A stretch of 64,000 nucleotides of DNA from Margaritispora aquatica (GCA_007644065.1 VJWN01000004.1:1240001-1304000); one strand, 5' to 3'. Shown: positions 45,421-57,740, counted from the first letter of the stretch. A program made the numbers and translations. Notes: generated by a model from the letters alone, not told the origin.

Positions 45421-48400
45421 GGCTCTGATGAATCTGTTGTTGCGACAAAATTCCGGAGATGTAGCGGATGTTGTGATGATTGGGATTGTCGCGATTGAGG
45501 TGAATTGGTGGAGAGTTTAGATTCTCTCTACTGCATGTCTGTCGTAAAGAATGGAATGGTGTGCGGTGAGGTGGCAGCGTTGAAGTGAATCAAACAAATC
45601 AACAGAGACTCCTATTTTTCCCAAACCACACGCGTCGCTTGGCCTGATTGGTCGCGCCGCTTTTTTGTTTTGGTGGTTGTTGTCTCTAGAAATTCAAGCC
45701 GGATAGGTGAAAGCCGTTGGAGAATTGCACCGTTTTCCAATCACTCAATAACAAAACCAAACCGTTGTCGTGAGGATATAAAGTACCAAATGTTGTATCA
45801 GGATTCGGACGATAGAAGGGATGAGGGAAGGGAGGGCATAGAAAGAAAATACACAATGCACGCACAGTGCACACCACACCAGACCACACTACACCACACT
45901 ACACCACAGCTAGGAAAGGGGGGCCAGGCACAGTCGGTCGCATGCTCAGGGGTATTCCGTTCAAGCCCCAGCCCAGGCAAGCAGCAGGAAGGGCTAGGAA
46001 GGACTAGGAAGGGCGAGGAAGCAGCACGCAGCAAGCTAATTCTTTCGGCAGGGGGTGACGGTACAGGCTAGTACTAACAGAGTCCTACCAAAGTCCCACC
46101 CACGGTCCCACCTAGGGGTACAGGTACAGTACAGTACAGTTACAGTACATCCCGGGCATCTTCCTTAAGGGGAGGTAAGATCCTCCAAGATCCTCCAAGT
46201 ATTTGGGTACTGTACGGCGAAACCCTCGATGGTCTAAACACACGAAAACGGATTGCGCTCCTATGTCAGTCTTGATCACGGTGGCAAAGACAGCAATATA
46301 CAGTACTGGTATCATTTACAACGTGTCACAACCTCGATGCCAAATGTCATTCTCATGTCCTCCTCAGCATTCACACCCACATCCACACCCACACCTCAGC
46401 CGGCGGCCTGCATTTGAATATATCCGGTTATGCAGGTTTGTCGGCAGCTGCATCATGAGAGGCACACTTTTGGTGCTCCAGCTTCAATGGGAGGTTCGAG
46501 CTGCCTTTTTTCCCTCCTTACCAAATACCGAGCCTAACTCTGTGAAGGCAAGCAGCAGCAGATGTTCCATCGACCCACGAGGCTTCCTCGCATCTTTGCG
46601 CAGTCAAAATCGTGTGAAGTACCTAGGGAGGAGACTAGATAGGATGCGACATAGATGCTGGTTGCAATGGATGGCCCAATGATAGGAATTACATGGACAG
46701 AGAAGGGAGACCGCTGCTTCTACCAGAATGCACTATGAAGTATCTTGGGGGTATCTACTGACTTAGGTACAGATGTGTTTCCCACATCCGATTCACGACT
46801 CACAAGTTCCAGCGCACTGAAGAACTTTGCATACGAGTACTTTATCTTCCCGAACAAGCAAGGATTGAGAAATCCCTAGCCAGTAAGAGAAAGCGTTTAA
46901 CTTCTCTGGGTTGGTATGGTGTGGGCTTTTCACTTTTGGGACGAAAGAACGTTGGGTTTAAGATTGCAATTCCTAATTCGTAGGTACCGTATGTTTCACC
47001 ACTTCATACGAAGTCTTCGGGCGTTTCCTCCAACTCTGCGAAAAGAAAAAAAAAACGAACCATGTTTCTGGAAACGTCAAAATTGTCTGGTACCTCCGTA
47101 CTTGGGAGACGAGAATGCTACAACAGCTCCCTTTTTCTTTCCTCCACAACTCTCGATTCAGATGTTACTCCTCCTCCAATGATACATACAAACCAACACT
47201 ACTTGAAGCAGGAAATCCCCCTGAAAATCATACAGCCAATGATATCGTGAAAGCTCCCCTCGGTCCATTCACAGAGCCGATCCGGACTACTACAGTAAAC
47301 TCTGGTCCGGGGATACAAAGCGGATCACCCGCCAACCTCCTCAGAAAAATACCATGTCATTTTTCGCAAAGAATCTTGCACAAAGATACCTCCGAGCATC
47401 TCGATTCGTCGGACATATCTTGCATGAAATAATAGCACCTCAAATATACCTAGGTACTTTTACTCTCCAACAGGATACCAAACTTTCCGGATTTTCAAAC
47501 CTCGAACGTTTCTTTCCATACCGGAGACAAACTTCTACCTATCACGGCCCGCACCGAATCTTTGTTTATATTTGAGCTGAGAAATCAAAACTATGAGAGC
47601 TCAAACCTTGCTCTACGTTCTGTGGTGTCCGACCGAGTGTTTCCAATTTCGCCAAGTGGTGATCGGCCTCGCTTCTCGACATCAGATCAGAGGATTTAAA
47701 GTTGTCATGAAAAATGGAGATGGGGTTTGAGCAAGGGCCGAGACAACAGAACATCGAACGGTTCTGACTTGCATGGTTACCTCACACTCAGCCGAGCAAG
47801 GCAGGTGTCATCACTAATTACTGCTTGCGCTGCAATCCTGTGATCATGTCGACATCTTACAAACGGTCAAGAAGCCACAAAGCTCTTTTATGTCGAACAC
47901 AAGCAGTCAATCCTTGCCGAGTGCCAATAATGGCGGATTTTGGTCCAAGCGTTACATGCATATCTGCATGGGCAAAGTCATGAGTGTTCTAGCGTAAAGG
48001 CACGGACTTGGAATGTTTCGTTTCTTGGCATCATCGAGCGAATGGCAAGAAACGAAAGTACACCTACAGAATTAAGCTCTTTAGATTCGCCAGCAACTTC
48101 CATCCTCAAATGACTAGTTTGGTCTAGTCAGTTTATGGCTATGGCGGTTAAATTCGCGTAGGTAGTATCTGCAGGCGAGGTTAACCGAGAACATTATATC
48201 CTTAGCCTCAAGATTTAGGGCCTAACTACCTGCACCGAGCAGATCTCGTGGGAACTAGGTTTCGCGGCTACGGGGAAGCTACGCACACCTCTCTCTTCAT
48301 CTGAACTCGAGGTATGTAACAATCGTAATAACTGACATATGGTGCTGATGATGACGATGGTTAAAACTTTTGGTGTCCACTTAAGCATGATGAAACTCAA

Positions 48401-50014
48401 ATCCCTCTAAGAGCTTGGAAAGTACCAACCTCAGTAGCGGAGTCGACATCGATGACTCGCCAAAAATAGCAAAAGTCATACTTACAGTCGACGCACAGGT
48501 GCATCCTGCAGATCTCGTCTGAAATCACTACTTCCGTCCGTTGTTCAGAAACACACACAGATATCCAAACTCAAGAGACGGGTCCTAAAGATGCACTACA
48601 TTACGCAAGCGAATGTAAAAAAGCCAAAACATAGCCAAGCAGAGATGTTAGTCCCATCGGATCTACCTACTTCAAACCCTCACGCCAGTTAACACCAAAA
48701 ACCTTTCAATTTAATACTAATCCAGTCGAGGCTATCATCACCTCTAAATACTACACGCCATCCACGAAGCCGCTTTGTCCTTGTAGAAGCCATGCACATT
48801 GACCACGCGATCGGCACGCTCGTGAACTGAAATCTTCCTATTTCCCGTCCGCTGAAGCCTCTTTGTTCCGCCCCACCCCGCTATTACACAGCTACTGCCG
48901 GTGCGCCTCCGGCTGTGCCGAATCATGTAACTTATTCCGTGCGAAGTAGTGCACATGGTATTTTACGAACTTAGATCGGTCTGTACGCCGATTTGATTCA
49001 AAGCTCATTGAACGTCGTTTACTCGAACTCCGATCACTTGGCTTCGTTTTCATTACGAGATATAGTAATTATCACCTCGTCTTTTGAACCAAAGGTCAAG
49101 AACTTATCAGGTAGAAAGATTAATTACTCTTGAATAAGTGTCGATAACGAGAAATGGAGTTATGATGTTCAGATGATAGAAGGTGGGTGGTAGGGTGAGA
49201 TGGTGGGGTGCGAAATTTGGGTTATTGAATTTCTTGCATTTAGAATCCGGCAGAAAAGTTAATTCCCGAAGTAGTAGTTACCAAGTGAGTTTTCACAGTT
49301 TCTTTCATCTGTAATAATACATTAGTCATTTTATAGTGCCTAGTGGTTATCTTGGAAGTAGCCTAAGATTCTTGCTAATAAAGCTGTATGACCACTTAAT
49401 CGTAGTTTTCTGCTATGTTTTGAATTTGCCAGGTTTGATAGGCCTATCGTCTACTCTCAGACTAGAGGACTCATCTCTCAAGCTATCACATCCTCGTCTC
49501 ACTCTTTGTATCTAGCTTGTATTTGTAAAGTGCAACGATCATCGTGGGTAAGTCGGACGGGTATAATTTCATTGTCAAACTCAACTCCAAGAAATAACAT
49601 CTAGCTATCGGACGGAGTACGTCTCTATAAGCTCCAAAGCAATCAAGCAACCAAAGAACTCCATCCCCCTATACCCAAAAAGATATTTCTAGTTTACAAA
49701 AGAACTCTCTTCAAATGAATGATCCACGAACTCCTTTCGTCTGCACAGAGGAATGGACCTCCCAATCCTCGAAATTCTCGTACAGTCGCTAATCCTTCAA
49801 TGAGGATTCACAGACGGCTCCCCTCCCCTCGACCCTGCCCTACCTAGTCTTCGTCTTCAAATCAGTCAATTATATATTACACATTATCGCATCGCCACTA
49901 CGCGGCATGTATATGCTTGAGTCCAGTGACTCTGGGGTTTCTTCTAGAAACCACTTTCGCCATCTTCAATCATCCAAGGACTTACGCAATCATCGTTCGT
50001 CTACGCCTCAAACT
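45421..50014. other. 4.6-kb gene-poor region
   Basis: The first 300 bases are the kinesin promoter (ACGCGT at 45630-45635, reversed CCAAT box near 45648). After that come CCACAC-type repeats (45884-45910), ACAGT/GTACA-type repeats (46122-46150), a repeated AAGATCCTCC (46179-46198), TACCTAGGTA (47447-47456) and TACCTCCGTAC (47091-47101). ORFs are short and without domains. I see no gene. Confidence 0.55.
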
Positions 50015-51471
50015 CTATGGAGAGGGTGGCGAGCCCAATGGGCCCTCGGGCATTTTGGACCACCATGAACGAGAGGCGTGCATTTTCCAGAACCTCTCGC
50101 CGGAATCCTCGTCCATGGGACCTTTGAGATAGCTCTCGGCTCTTTGCATTGTTGCTTCGAGATTGGCCTGCGATGCCTGGAAGTTCGGATCGGAGATGAG
50201 CTTCTCGCGCTCTGTGCGATAGTTGTGTGCCCTAATGTCCAGAGTTAGTGACTGGTAAGAATTGAGAAATTGGAATATTACCTCTGAGCATGGTAGATGG
50301 CATAGTGGGAAGCTCTTGCCATTCGACTCCGCATCGCATATCGCCTCTTGTCATGACCCTCAATGCCACCATCAAATCTTCTCTGTCTTCGTCCATCTAG
50401 ATCTTTCAATCCCTTATCTTCCTCAATCAAAGCCGCCTTCACTCCATTAGCCGCCTCCCATGCCTCCTTCGCAATAGCCACCTGCTTAATATGCTCATTC
50501 AAAATCCCCCTTCTCCTCTGCACATCCACCTCACCCACACCCTTGACCTCATGCTCACCACCCCTCTCCAAACCACGACGTAGCACAATCATCTCCCTCT
50601 CTCTAGACCTCACACTCTCCATCGCCACCCTAGCAGCTTCCCACGTAGCACGATGGTTTGCGAGCTTCTCCTTCACGCCCGCCATCAGATCCGCAATCTT
50701 CTTGACCTCCCGCGCATTGTCCTTGCGGAACTTCCGCGCCATCACCATCTCGTCCTCAAGCCTCGTGTACATCTCCTTCGCCATGGCCTCGGCCCGCAAC
50801 GCGTCCTCCTCGTTCGCGATGTACGAGCCCTGCAGCCGTTTCGCTAAGTCTTGCTGCTCGGGTGTGAGGACGGCTGGTGGGCGGGGCGGCATGTTCGGCA
50901 TGGTTGCCGAGCGGGTGTTTGGGAAATTGGGGCGTAGTCCAGCGGAATTGGGAGGTGTCGGGTACCGTGGGAGGTTCGGGTTCGAGCTCGAGGCATGTCC
51001 ATGGGGTGTGACCGGGCGGCGGCTCGAGCTGTGCTTTGACTGTGAGCCCGAGCCCGATGACATGGGAGGTGTCGGATACCGAACTGTGGGGTTGCCGTTG
51101 GGAGTTCCCGGTCGACGGTTTGGTTGTGCACCCGGTATAACGGGTGGCATGGGAAAGCGAGGTATGTTCGGACTTGGGGGCGTGGGAAAACGCCCCGGGT
51201 GTGGGCTGGCGAATGCTGGACTTGGCAGTGGACTGGCAAGAGACGCCGAATTGGGTGGTGATGGTGATGGTCTTCGATTAGAGTTTGCAGTTGACGGGCG
51301 TGAGTTCGCCGTCGAAGGTCGAGGGAAGCGTCCCATGTTGGGACTTGGGAGAGGGTGGTGGAATTGTGGTACAGTTGGACTTCCGGGCCCACCAAAACGA
51401 GATGGATTTCGACTTGGAGGTTGTGGAAGGAGGAGCGGTCGAGGACGAAGAGATTCGCGGTCTGTATCCAT
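50015..51471 (-). CDS. Proline-rich, coiled-coil orphan protein, 2 exons, 468 aa
   Basis: Not recognised. Exons 51471-50282 and 50231-50015 give 469 codons. The N-terminal 200 residues are disordered and Pro/Ser/Asn-rich, with a recurrent motif R-F/Y-PTPP-x-S: RFPTPPSP, RYPTPPMS and RYPTPPNS, and a duplicated RPSTANS. After RPPAVLTPEQQDLAKRLQG come about 170 residues of charged alpha helix (EEDALRAEAMAKEMYTRLED, MAGVKEKLANHRATWEAARV, REREMIVLRRGLER), then exon 2 with YRTEREKLISDPNF and a Trp-rich end (RFWKMHASRSWWSKMP). The PTPP sites could be proline-directed phosphorylation sites. Likely a cytosolic scaffold or adaptor, but that is a guess. An antisense ORF of 385 codons over exon 1 looks like a composition shadow. 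Confidence 0.75.
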
Positions 51472-51828
51472 CTTGACTGATTTCGCTGTATTTATCACCG
51501 ACCTGGTGTATGTCTGGTAGAATTTTTCAAGTTGGCTGAACACTGGAATGTAGAGGTGGCTTAAAAATGCAAATCGATCTAGGTTCTACGCTCGAAAAAA
51601 CAGCACAAAATAACAACACAGACTCGATCAAAGAAAGGAGCAACACAGAAAAAGGAGAGTAAAGTAGAAAACTTCCAGCAGGAAAACCAAAAGAACAAAT
51701 GGTTATTCTCTGAAGGTCTTATGAGATTCAATAGACTGTTGTTCTGAGACATAGTTTGAGAGTAATAAGTGGTTGCTTTTTTAGTGTCACTGAAGATGGC
51801 GACCCCATCCAACCTCACCCCGTGAACT
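51472..51828. other. Short spacer
   Basis: 357 bases between the proline-rich protein start and the F-box gene stop; AT-rich, nothing recognised. Confidence 0.5.
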
Positions 51829-53534
51829 TCACAGCTGTTTAGGCACAAAAGCCTGGAATGTCTCAGCCTCCTCATGTGAAAGTGCAATAATCTGGTAACC
51901 GTCGACGTTTTCGCTCTTCACCATTTCATTGGAGTGGGGGCCAAGGTTCGGTTTGAGACTTTCTAGGCCCGATGTGGGACGCACCCATGTGATTGTATAC
52001 ACCGTCCTGTGGATCCCCAGGCCGATGTATTTGAGTTGAGATTGGAAACCAAGTTCTTGCATCGCGTTGCGGTGCTTGGAGAATAGGTTTCGGGCATAGT
52101 TGGTCGATTGGGTGCGTGGGTTGTTGGTGGCGGAGTGGTACAGGTACGCGTAGCCTTGCACGATGAAAAGGCGCCGGAGATTTGTGTATTTGCATATTTC
52201 TCTTTCCAGTGTTATCTAGCATCTGAATCAGGTTTTGTGTCGTCGTATGAAAGACGTTGAAAGGGGTTTAGATGTAGCAAAAGGGGGTGATGTACTCACT
52301 CCAGAGATGGAATATAACCCGAGATCTTCCAGAGTGTCATAAGATTGGGAGATGAATGTTCTGAACAACTCCTCGTATCTATGGTCTTTTTCAATACTAG
52401 TAGTCCCTCCCACATGAATTCTCTTCCATCCTCCTCCTAGGTTCTCAAGAGGTTGGAAAGACCACCCTCGTGCCCACTTGGTGTCCATTATGTGGATCTT
52501 GATATCTCGTAGCTTTCGAGGTTGAATACTTGAGAGATGGGTGACAAGAGCTACCAGACCGTGAGTGCAGAAGTATGCTGAGACGCTCGTCAAGTTTGTA
52601 GCTTCGAACAAGCTCTCATGATTGAGATTGTAAACGTTAGTATCGTTCCCTCGTTCACCAGGTGTAGTTTGGTTGAGATGCGAGAATCTTCTTAGCTCTG
52701 TCAAATCCGTCAATCTGGATAATGCCTTGGCGTCATAACCAACAGCTTGAGGATCATACACTCGGTAACCAAGCTTCAGGTCTTCGATTTTCAGCTGGAT
52801 GGTCGCATCATCACGACAGTTCACAAAATACTTTGTGATCTCAGTCAGCAGATCAATGGCAATATATTCGTAGTCTGGATCATTGTTATTGAATGCTAAC
52901 CCTAGCGTTTTGAGATGGAGAGATTCAAGAAGGATGCGACCTATATGCCTCCCAAGAGTATACACTCCCAATGGCATTGAGAATAGAGTGAGGTGTCGAA
53001 GATGTCTATATCGAGGTACATTTTGCCAATCTATAAAATCGTAGATTCCAGGATTTCCTACATCATTACATATGTAAACATCGTTGACATTGACGCCAAA
53101 CCTAACCATATCACGTGGCTCGCAGCTGGCAAGACGTTAGCTCTCAAACTTAAGCAAGAAGTATCTCTCAAGTGAACCAAGAATCAGGGCACCTCTACTT
53201 ACGAAACGACGCATTCTTTCAAACCAGTAACTTTGTCTAGGAGTTTTCTCAAAGCTGTCCAGTGTTCTGCTTTATGTAGCTTGTGTGGTAACTTCAAACT
53301 TTGAATGAAGTTTAAGCAACGATCTTGGTTGAGATCACTCAGTCTTTGCAGCGGCAGCTCAATAACTCCAGAGTACTGATGCTTTTCTACGAGTATAACC
53401 TTGTTGTAAAAGTATGGGGTGAAGATTGAGTTAAAACGTCTACACACTAAACAAAGACTTTGAAGTGTCGTTGAGCTGATGATGTAGTTGGTCGCAATCA
53501 TGTGCCATATCTCGGATGGAAAGGAACTAGCCAT
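51829..53534 (-). CDS. F-box protein, 3 exons, 514 aa
   Basis: Probable substrate adaptor of an SCF ubiquitin ligase. Exons 53534-53203, 53125-52300 and 52215-51829 give 515 codons. The F-box is at the N-terminus (FPSEIWHMIATNYI ... LQSLCLVCRRFNSIFTP). The rest has leucine-rich-like stretches (HLRHLTLFSMPLG, LESLHLKTLGLAF, KIEDLKLGYRV) typical of the large fungal F-box families with divergent LRRs. The C-terminal exon ends KYIGLGIHRTVYTITWVRP ... ETFQAFVPKQL. Exon 3 joins in phase 0 at GCTAG, directly after an in-frame stop in the intron, which fixes the acceptor. The substrate cannot be predicted. Confidence 0.82.
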
Positions 53535-54009
53535 TGCACCTCAACTGAAATGGCCTTATGGAACTGGCTGAAGTCGAATCTAAAGTTTGTATTGAGAGGA
53601 GAACAGTTCTCTAAATTCGATATTAAAGGATAGCTGAACGTTTCAGGCTGCCAACCTAGTAGAGCTTACAGTAGACAAGCTAATCCCTTTTTGGCTTTCA
53701 TCCAATTGTCGAAGGTTACACAGATTAGCCGAGAATTCAAGATCTACTCAGGGAAGTTCATTCCATGTCTTTAGAGCTTCAAGATGAGGCTCAAAATATT
53801 TGAATCTTGGATGCCTTGAGCTTGCCTGTTATTGGCTGTTCTTGACATTGTTAGTCTTCTTTTGAGTTGTCGTGGAATGAAGGTGTATGCAACCTCTCGC
53901 ACTTTCAAGAAAGTGTTTTATATTCGACTGCAACTAGATCATGGCCGGTTATCTAGTCCAGGCTGTGGTAAAGTGTCTAGTACCAGGGTGGTTTTTTCTT
54001 GTAACCTCC
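53535..54009. other. Spacer, F-box promoter
   Basis: 475 bases, promoter side of the F-box gene and 3' flank of the acetyltransferase. Nothing specific seen. Confidence 0.5.
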
Positions 54010-55901
54010 TCAAGAATCTGACAGAATGGACCACATGATCTCTTCCATATCCTCCAAGAACTTCACCACCGTTTCCTTCTCGTAATCGCATTCTCTCCAT
54101 TCTCCTGATATCGTTATTTGGTCTCGCCAGCTACTCATTCTGACAATCCTATTTCTAATGAGTGACAAAAAGGCAATGGTGAATTAACACTCACAAGTTT
54201 GGACCTTCAGCGTGTGCTGCAAAGTTCACATCGTTAACCTGTATAGTCTGTAGGTACTGCGGATCGATGTATGTTTCCGTAATGCCATCACTGAGGAAAA
54301 ACTGGTACAGTTAGACACGTGTTGTATAGAAGGATCGTTCAACCTACAGGATCTGCAATCACTCGTGGTTTTGCAGTAGGGTTATGGTTCTCGATCGACC
54401 TGGACCATATCAGCATTGAGTGAAAATCGATGGCGGAGAGCCGAGAGCAGCCTACTGTTGCATTATACCACCGAGATCCTCCATCAAACGAATACTCTCT
54501 GGCATGATGCTACTCCTATTCTTAATCAACTCATATTCCGAGGTTGCAATTCGACACGTTTTAATCAACAAATCTCCAACACTTGTATTGTTTCCAATGC
54601 CGAGATCGTTCAAATCGGGGAATATAATCGGTGCAAATGTCTGGCATATAGGTATGTATGTATTGGTTGGGGAGAGTTGAGAGTTGTCGTACTTGATATA
54701 TCGTCGTCCATTGATCCAACACGGCGAATATAATGCTACTGGAGCAGGTGATTCGTTCTCATCAGAGGTAGATTCTATGTGACGAAGGAGTGCTAGCACC
54801 ATCGCAGTATGGCCTAGGTGTGTGATATTTGTCCCGTGAAGCAAATCAGTCTTGATTCTTTTCAGGAGCTCAGAGCTTCGGACTTTGGAAACAGTGATAG
54901 AATGAGTGAGTTGTTTTTTCGCTTGGCTGTTCTGTAATAAACTGAGACCTAAGTTTTGGGACTGCCTTTGAATTAGTGAGCCAACGCCTTACACGTAAAT
55001 GACTTACCATTTTCTCAAGTAATACTACTCTATTCCATGCAGCTGTCGCTTTGTACTCTGGCCCTGACAGCCTTTGATCTTCTTTGAGAAGACATATCCA
55101 AGGAGTTGTAGGAATATCTAAAGGCGAAGTCGACCCTGGGGGACCTAAGTCTAGGCAGGAATCTAGCTTAGCAGGCTGCTACATGGACTTAGTGGTTGAA
55201 AACTGAGGCCAAAAGTAATATGTCTTGATTACATCCACATTCAGAGATTGAACTGAATACGGGTTGTTCTTACTACTCACCTGTAACGAAAGCTTGGTTG
55301 CCAGAATGGAAAGATACTTCGACAACAAGATACGAATTCCTATACCATCTGTGACTTGATGATCTGCATTGAGCATCAGCTCGGCTGTCTCAATAAACTG
55401 ACTGGCTGTGTCGTTTATGGTATCCCGATGAACAGCCAGGAGAACGGCTGGTCGGCACGAATTTTGACCAGACTTAAGAGACAAAATCCTATCTTTCAGC
55501 TCCCCAAAGACCAAAGTATCCTGACTGCTCCTAATGAACAGGCTCTCCTGGCACCATTGTTGAACCTGTGATTCCTCGCTTAGCAAGTCAAATCGCATGT
55601 AGACTTTCTTGTCTTCTGAAATAGTGGTCCTGGTGCACAGTTCAGAAGTGTTGCTCCGCAGCTGCAGCCAAGATTCTGTGATTGCTGAATGGAAAATACT
55701 ATGGGGAACAGGCGTTAAGAGCGTTAGAGAAGCATGCAGAAACATCTGGTGATACTCGTTTGGTCGCTGAGCCCACATCGTCTCAGCTGCAAGTGCTGGT
55801 CGCTCCCAACCAGATCCGGAGCTGTCTGATACTTTCGTCCATTTGTAAAAACTTGGGTCGAGACCTGGGGTTTCTGATTTGACCGATCTTGTAGATGACA
55901 T
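54010..55901 (-). CDS. TRI3-like O-acetyltransferase (HxxxD acyltransferase), 6 exons, 531 aa
   Basis: Resembles trichothecene 15-O-acetyltransferase (TRI3) and related condensation-fold acyltransferases that use acetyl-CoA; the true substrate is unknown. Exons 55901-55281, 55178-55008, 54961-54456, 54399-54348, 54301-54195 and 54148-54010 give 532 codons, the usual family length. N-terminal FYKWTKVSDSSGSGWERP; the catalytic motif HQVTDG has His181 and Asp185 intact; then LSGPEYKATAAWNRV, GHTAMVLALLRH, SPCWINGRRYI, TYIPICQTFAPIIFPDL, FFLSDGITETYI and, at the end, MSSWRDQITISGEW. An intron stop forces the multi-exon structure. No terpene synthase, P450, polyketide synthase or cluster regulator is visible nearby, so a toxin role is not supported by context. 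The next gene is an FAD oxidoreductase. Confidence 0.85.
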
Positions 55902-56335
55902 CGTAGGAACAGCTATCGATGTTATTTTGTCAAAGCAACAACGACTAAAATATATTACTTTCGAGATGATCGAAAGCGAAAAGAGGCTAAGAGGCTTAGA
56001 TTTCAGGGCAGGTGATCCCTGGAGCCAGTAGCTTTGGTAGTAGATATGTGTGCTGTACAATATGATAGCGTGCATTCGAGAATGGGATTACAGGTTGCTT
56101 CCTATTATCACGCACGTGATCTATGATGTATTGAAATATCAAGGGAGGTATCTTACCTTTCATCTCAACTAGTCATAAGAAGGCCATGGGCAGGGAGCAA
56201 TTAAGCCAATTTCATAATATTGTATGTGTACAATCTAATGCCATGGCCATATGTCTCTATCCAACCTCGATACGCCAAACTACAAAGTATACCAAACCCA
56301 ACACCATCCCATGCAAAATCCTTCTCATACAAAAC
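55902..56335. other. Spacer, acetyltransferase promoter
   Basis: 434 bases, AT-rich, with a CACGTGAT word near 56113. Nothing else. Confidence 0.5.
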
Positions 56336-57740
56336 TCAGGTGCTCGTCCAAGTCGGCACAACTCTCTTCAGATAATTCATGAACTTTGCCAAACCCACCG
56401 CATGCTCAACATTTCCTTCTGGATCTGTAACCCTCTCGGGCCATGCGATGCCAGCGGCGTACAGACCCTTGATAGGTTTACCCTCCGCATCCGCGAATCC
56501 TGCAGTGCGGTTATTGTACTTAATCTCCAGATTCTTTCCATCTCGTGTAAAGACTGGAATCTCATTGTTGTGAAAGCCAATCGCTTGGACGACATGAGTG
56601 CAATTCGGTAAATGCTGTAAATAGCTTTCTTGTTCCTTCTCCTTCGTCGTAGTAACCTTCTCCAAGAACTTGCTTACATCTGAGAAAGCAAGCATATCTT
56701 CTTCGAGGTTCTCTCTCGCCCAAACAGCCACATCGCCTTTAAGACCAGTGTTATCTCTCAGGATCCAGCCATCGCGCTCTTCGGCATAACGGAGAGCGTG
56801 GCGAGTGAACCACTTGATGCGGAGTTGGGGGTGCGTCGAGCGAGCGAGGTTGTACAAATTACGCAGCACGAGAATGGCGCTGTGAGAGGCACCTATCACT
56901 CCGACAGTTACACTGGAATCGGATGGAAGGATTGTTGCCAGAAGGGGAGGATTGAGAGCTGGATCAAGTCCGATTTCCTCGAAGTGAGATAATGGTAGCG
57001 GCCCAGTTGTTGGTGACGAGCCTGTGCATAGTACCAATAGTTTCGAAGATACAGATACTGGCGATGTTTCTGAGCCTTCCTTTTTCGAGTCGAACTCAAC
57101 TTTCCAGTTGTTGGACTGTATGCTGTTAACCGATATCTATGGCGGTGAAGATGCAAGACATACCTCTGACCATGAGGCATTAGATACGTGTCCCAGCTCC
57201 TTGAAAACGCCTTTCTTCTCATCCAGTCCTTTTGTGAGCATCAGACACAGGTCAGCTGCCTGTGCAATATGGCAGGTGTTCTCTTGGTCTAAGCTCTTGA
57301 GATGACTGATTGCGTTCGGAGCAGGAGTTTCGTCTGCAATCTGTTTGAATGCTGGTACTCCTTCAGCATATGACATGAAGCGTTTGACTCTTGTGTTGCT
57401 ATTACTCTGGTTAGATCACATGTCTCAACTCGACATTATTTTAGAGATCTTACCTAGGTACCTCTCGATAGTACTTGTTTAACCTCCCACCGGATAGCTC
57501 GTCATCCACCCAGAGGATAGGAGTCTTCTTTTGCTCTAACAAGTTTCCTACCACCGCCACACCAGCAGGGCCCGAACCAACAACCACGGCCTCATAGTGC
57601 GAATTCATATCTGATACTTTTGCTCTCAGAAATCGTGAGGAATTCGAAAATGGTCTTACTATTCCTGTACAAGTCTTGAAAGCAAGAGTAAAGCGTCTGT
57701 TTGCCACCCCAAAGGGTCGGAGCGTCCCTTTTAAACCCAT
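56336..57740 (-). CDS. FAD-dependent oxidoreductase (pyridine nucleotide-disulfide type fold), 3 exons, 440 aa
   Basis: Two-dinucleotide-binding flavoprotein; substrate unknown. Exons 57740-57454, 57398-57164 and 57136-56336 give 441 codons. The FAD motif VVVGSGPAG is at residues 52-60, and a second nucleotide site [10 protein letters not shown] lies near the middle; VVQAIGF and [11 protein letters not shown] follow, the latter like the second FAD contact (GD-type motif lost). The first 44 residues are basic, Ser/Phe-rich and lack acid until Asp44, as in a mitochondrial presequence (RRFTLAFK ... RPFSNSSRF); a second ATG at 57608 (Met45) would give a cytosolic form. No redox CxxxxC is seen. 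Adjacent to the TRI3-like gene on the same strand with separate promoter; co-function is only a possibility. Confidence 0.82.

Noticed and set aside
50363..51520. 385-codon plus-strand ORF
   Set aside because: It lies antisense to a spliced gene with better splice signals; its composition (Gly/Arg/Val-rich, repeated GVGYR) mirrors the proline-rich codons of the other strand.
54010..57740. Acetyltransferase plus FAD oxidoreductase as a toxin biosynthesis cluster
   Set aside because: Only two candidate tailoring genes, each with its own spacer, and no core synthase, P450, transporter or regulator beside them.
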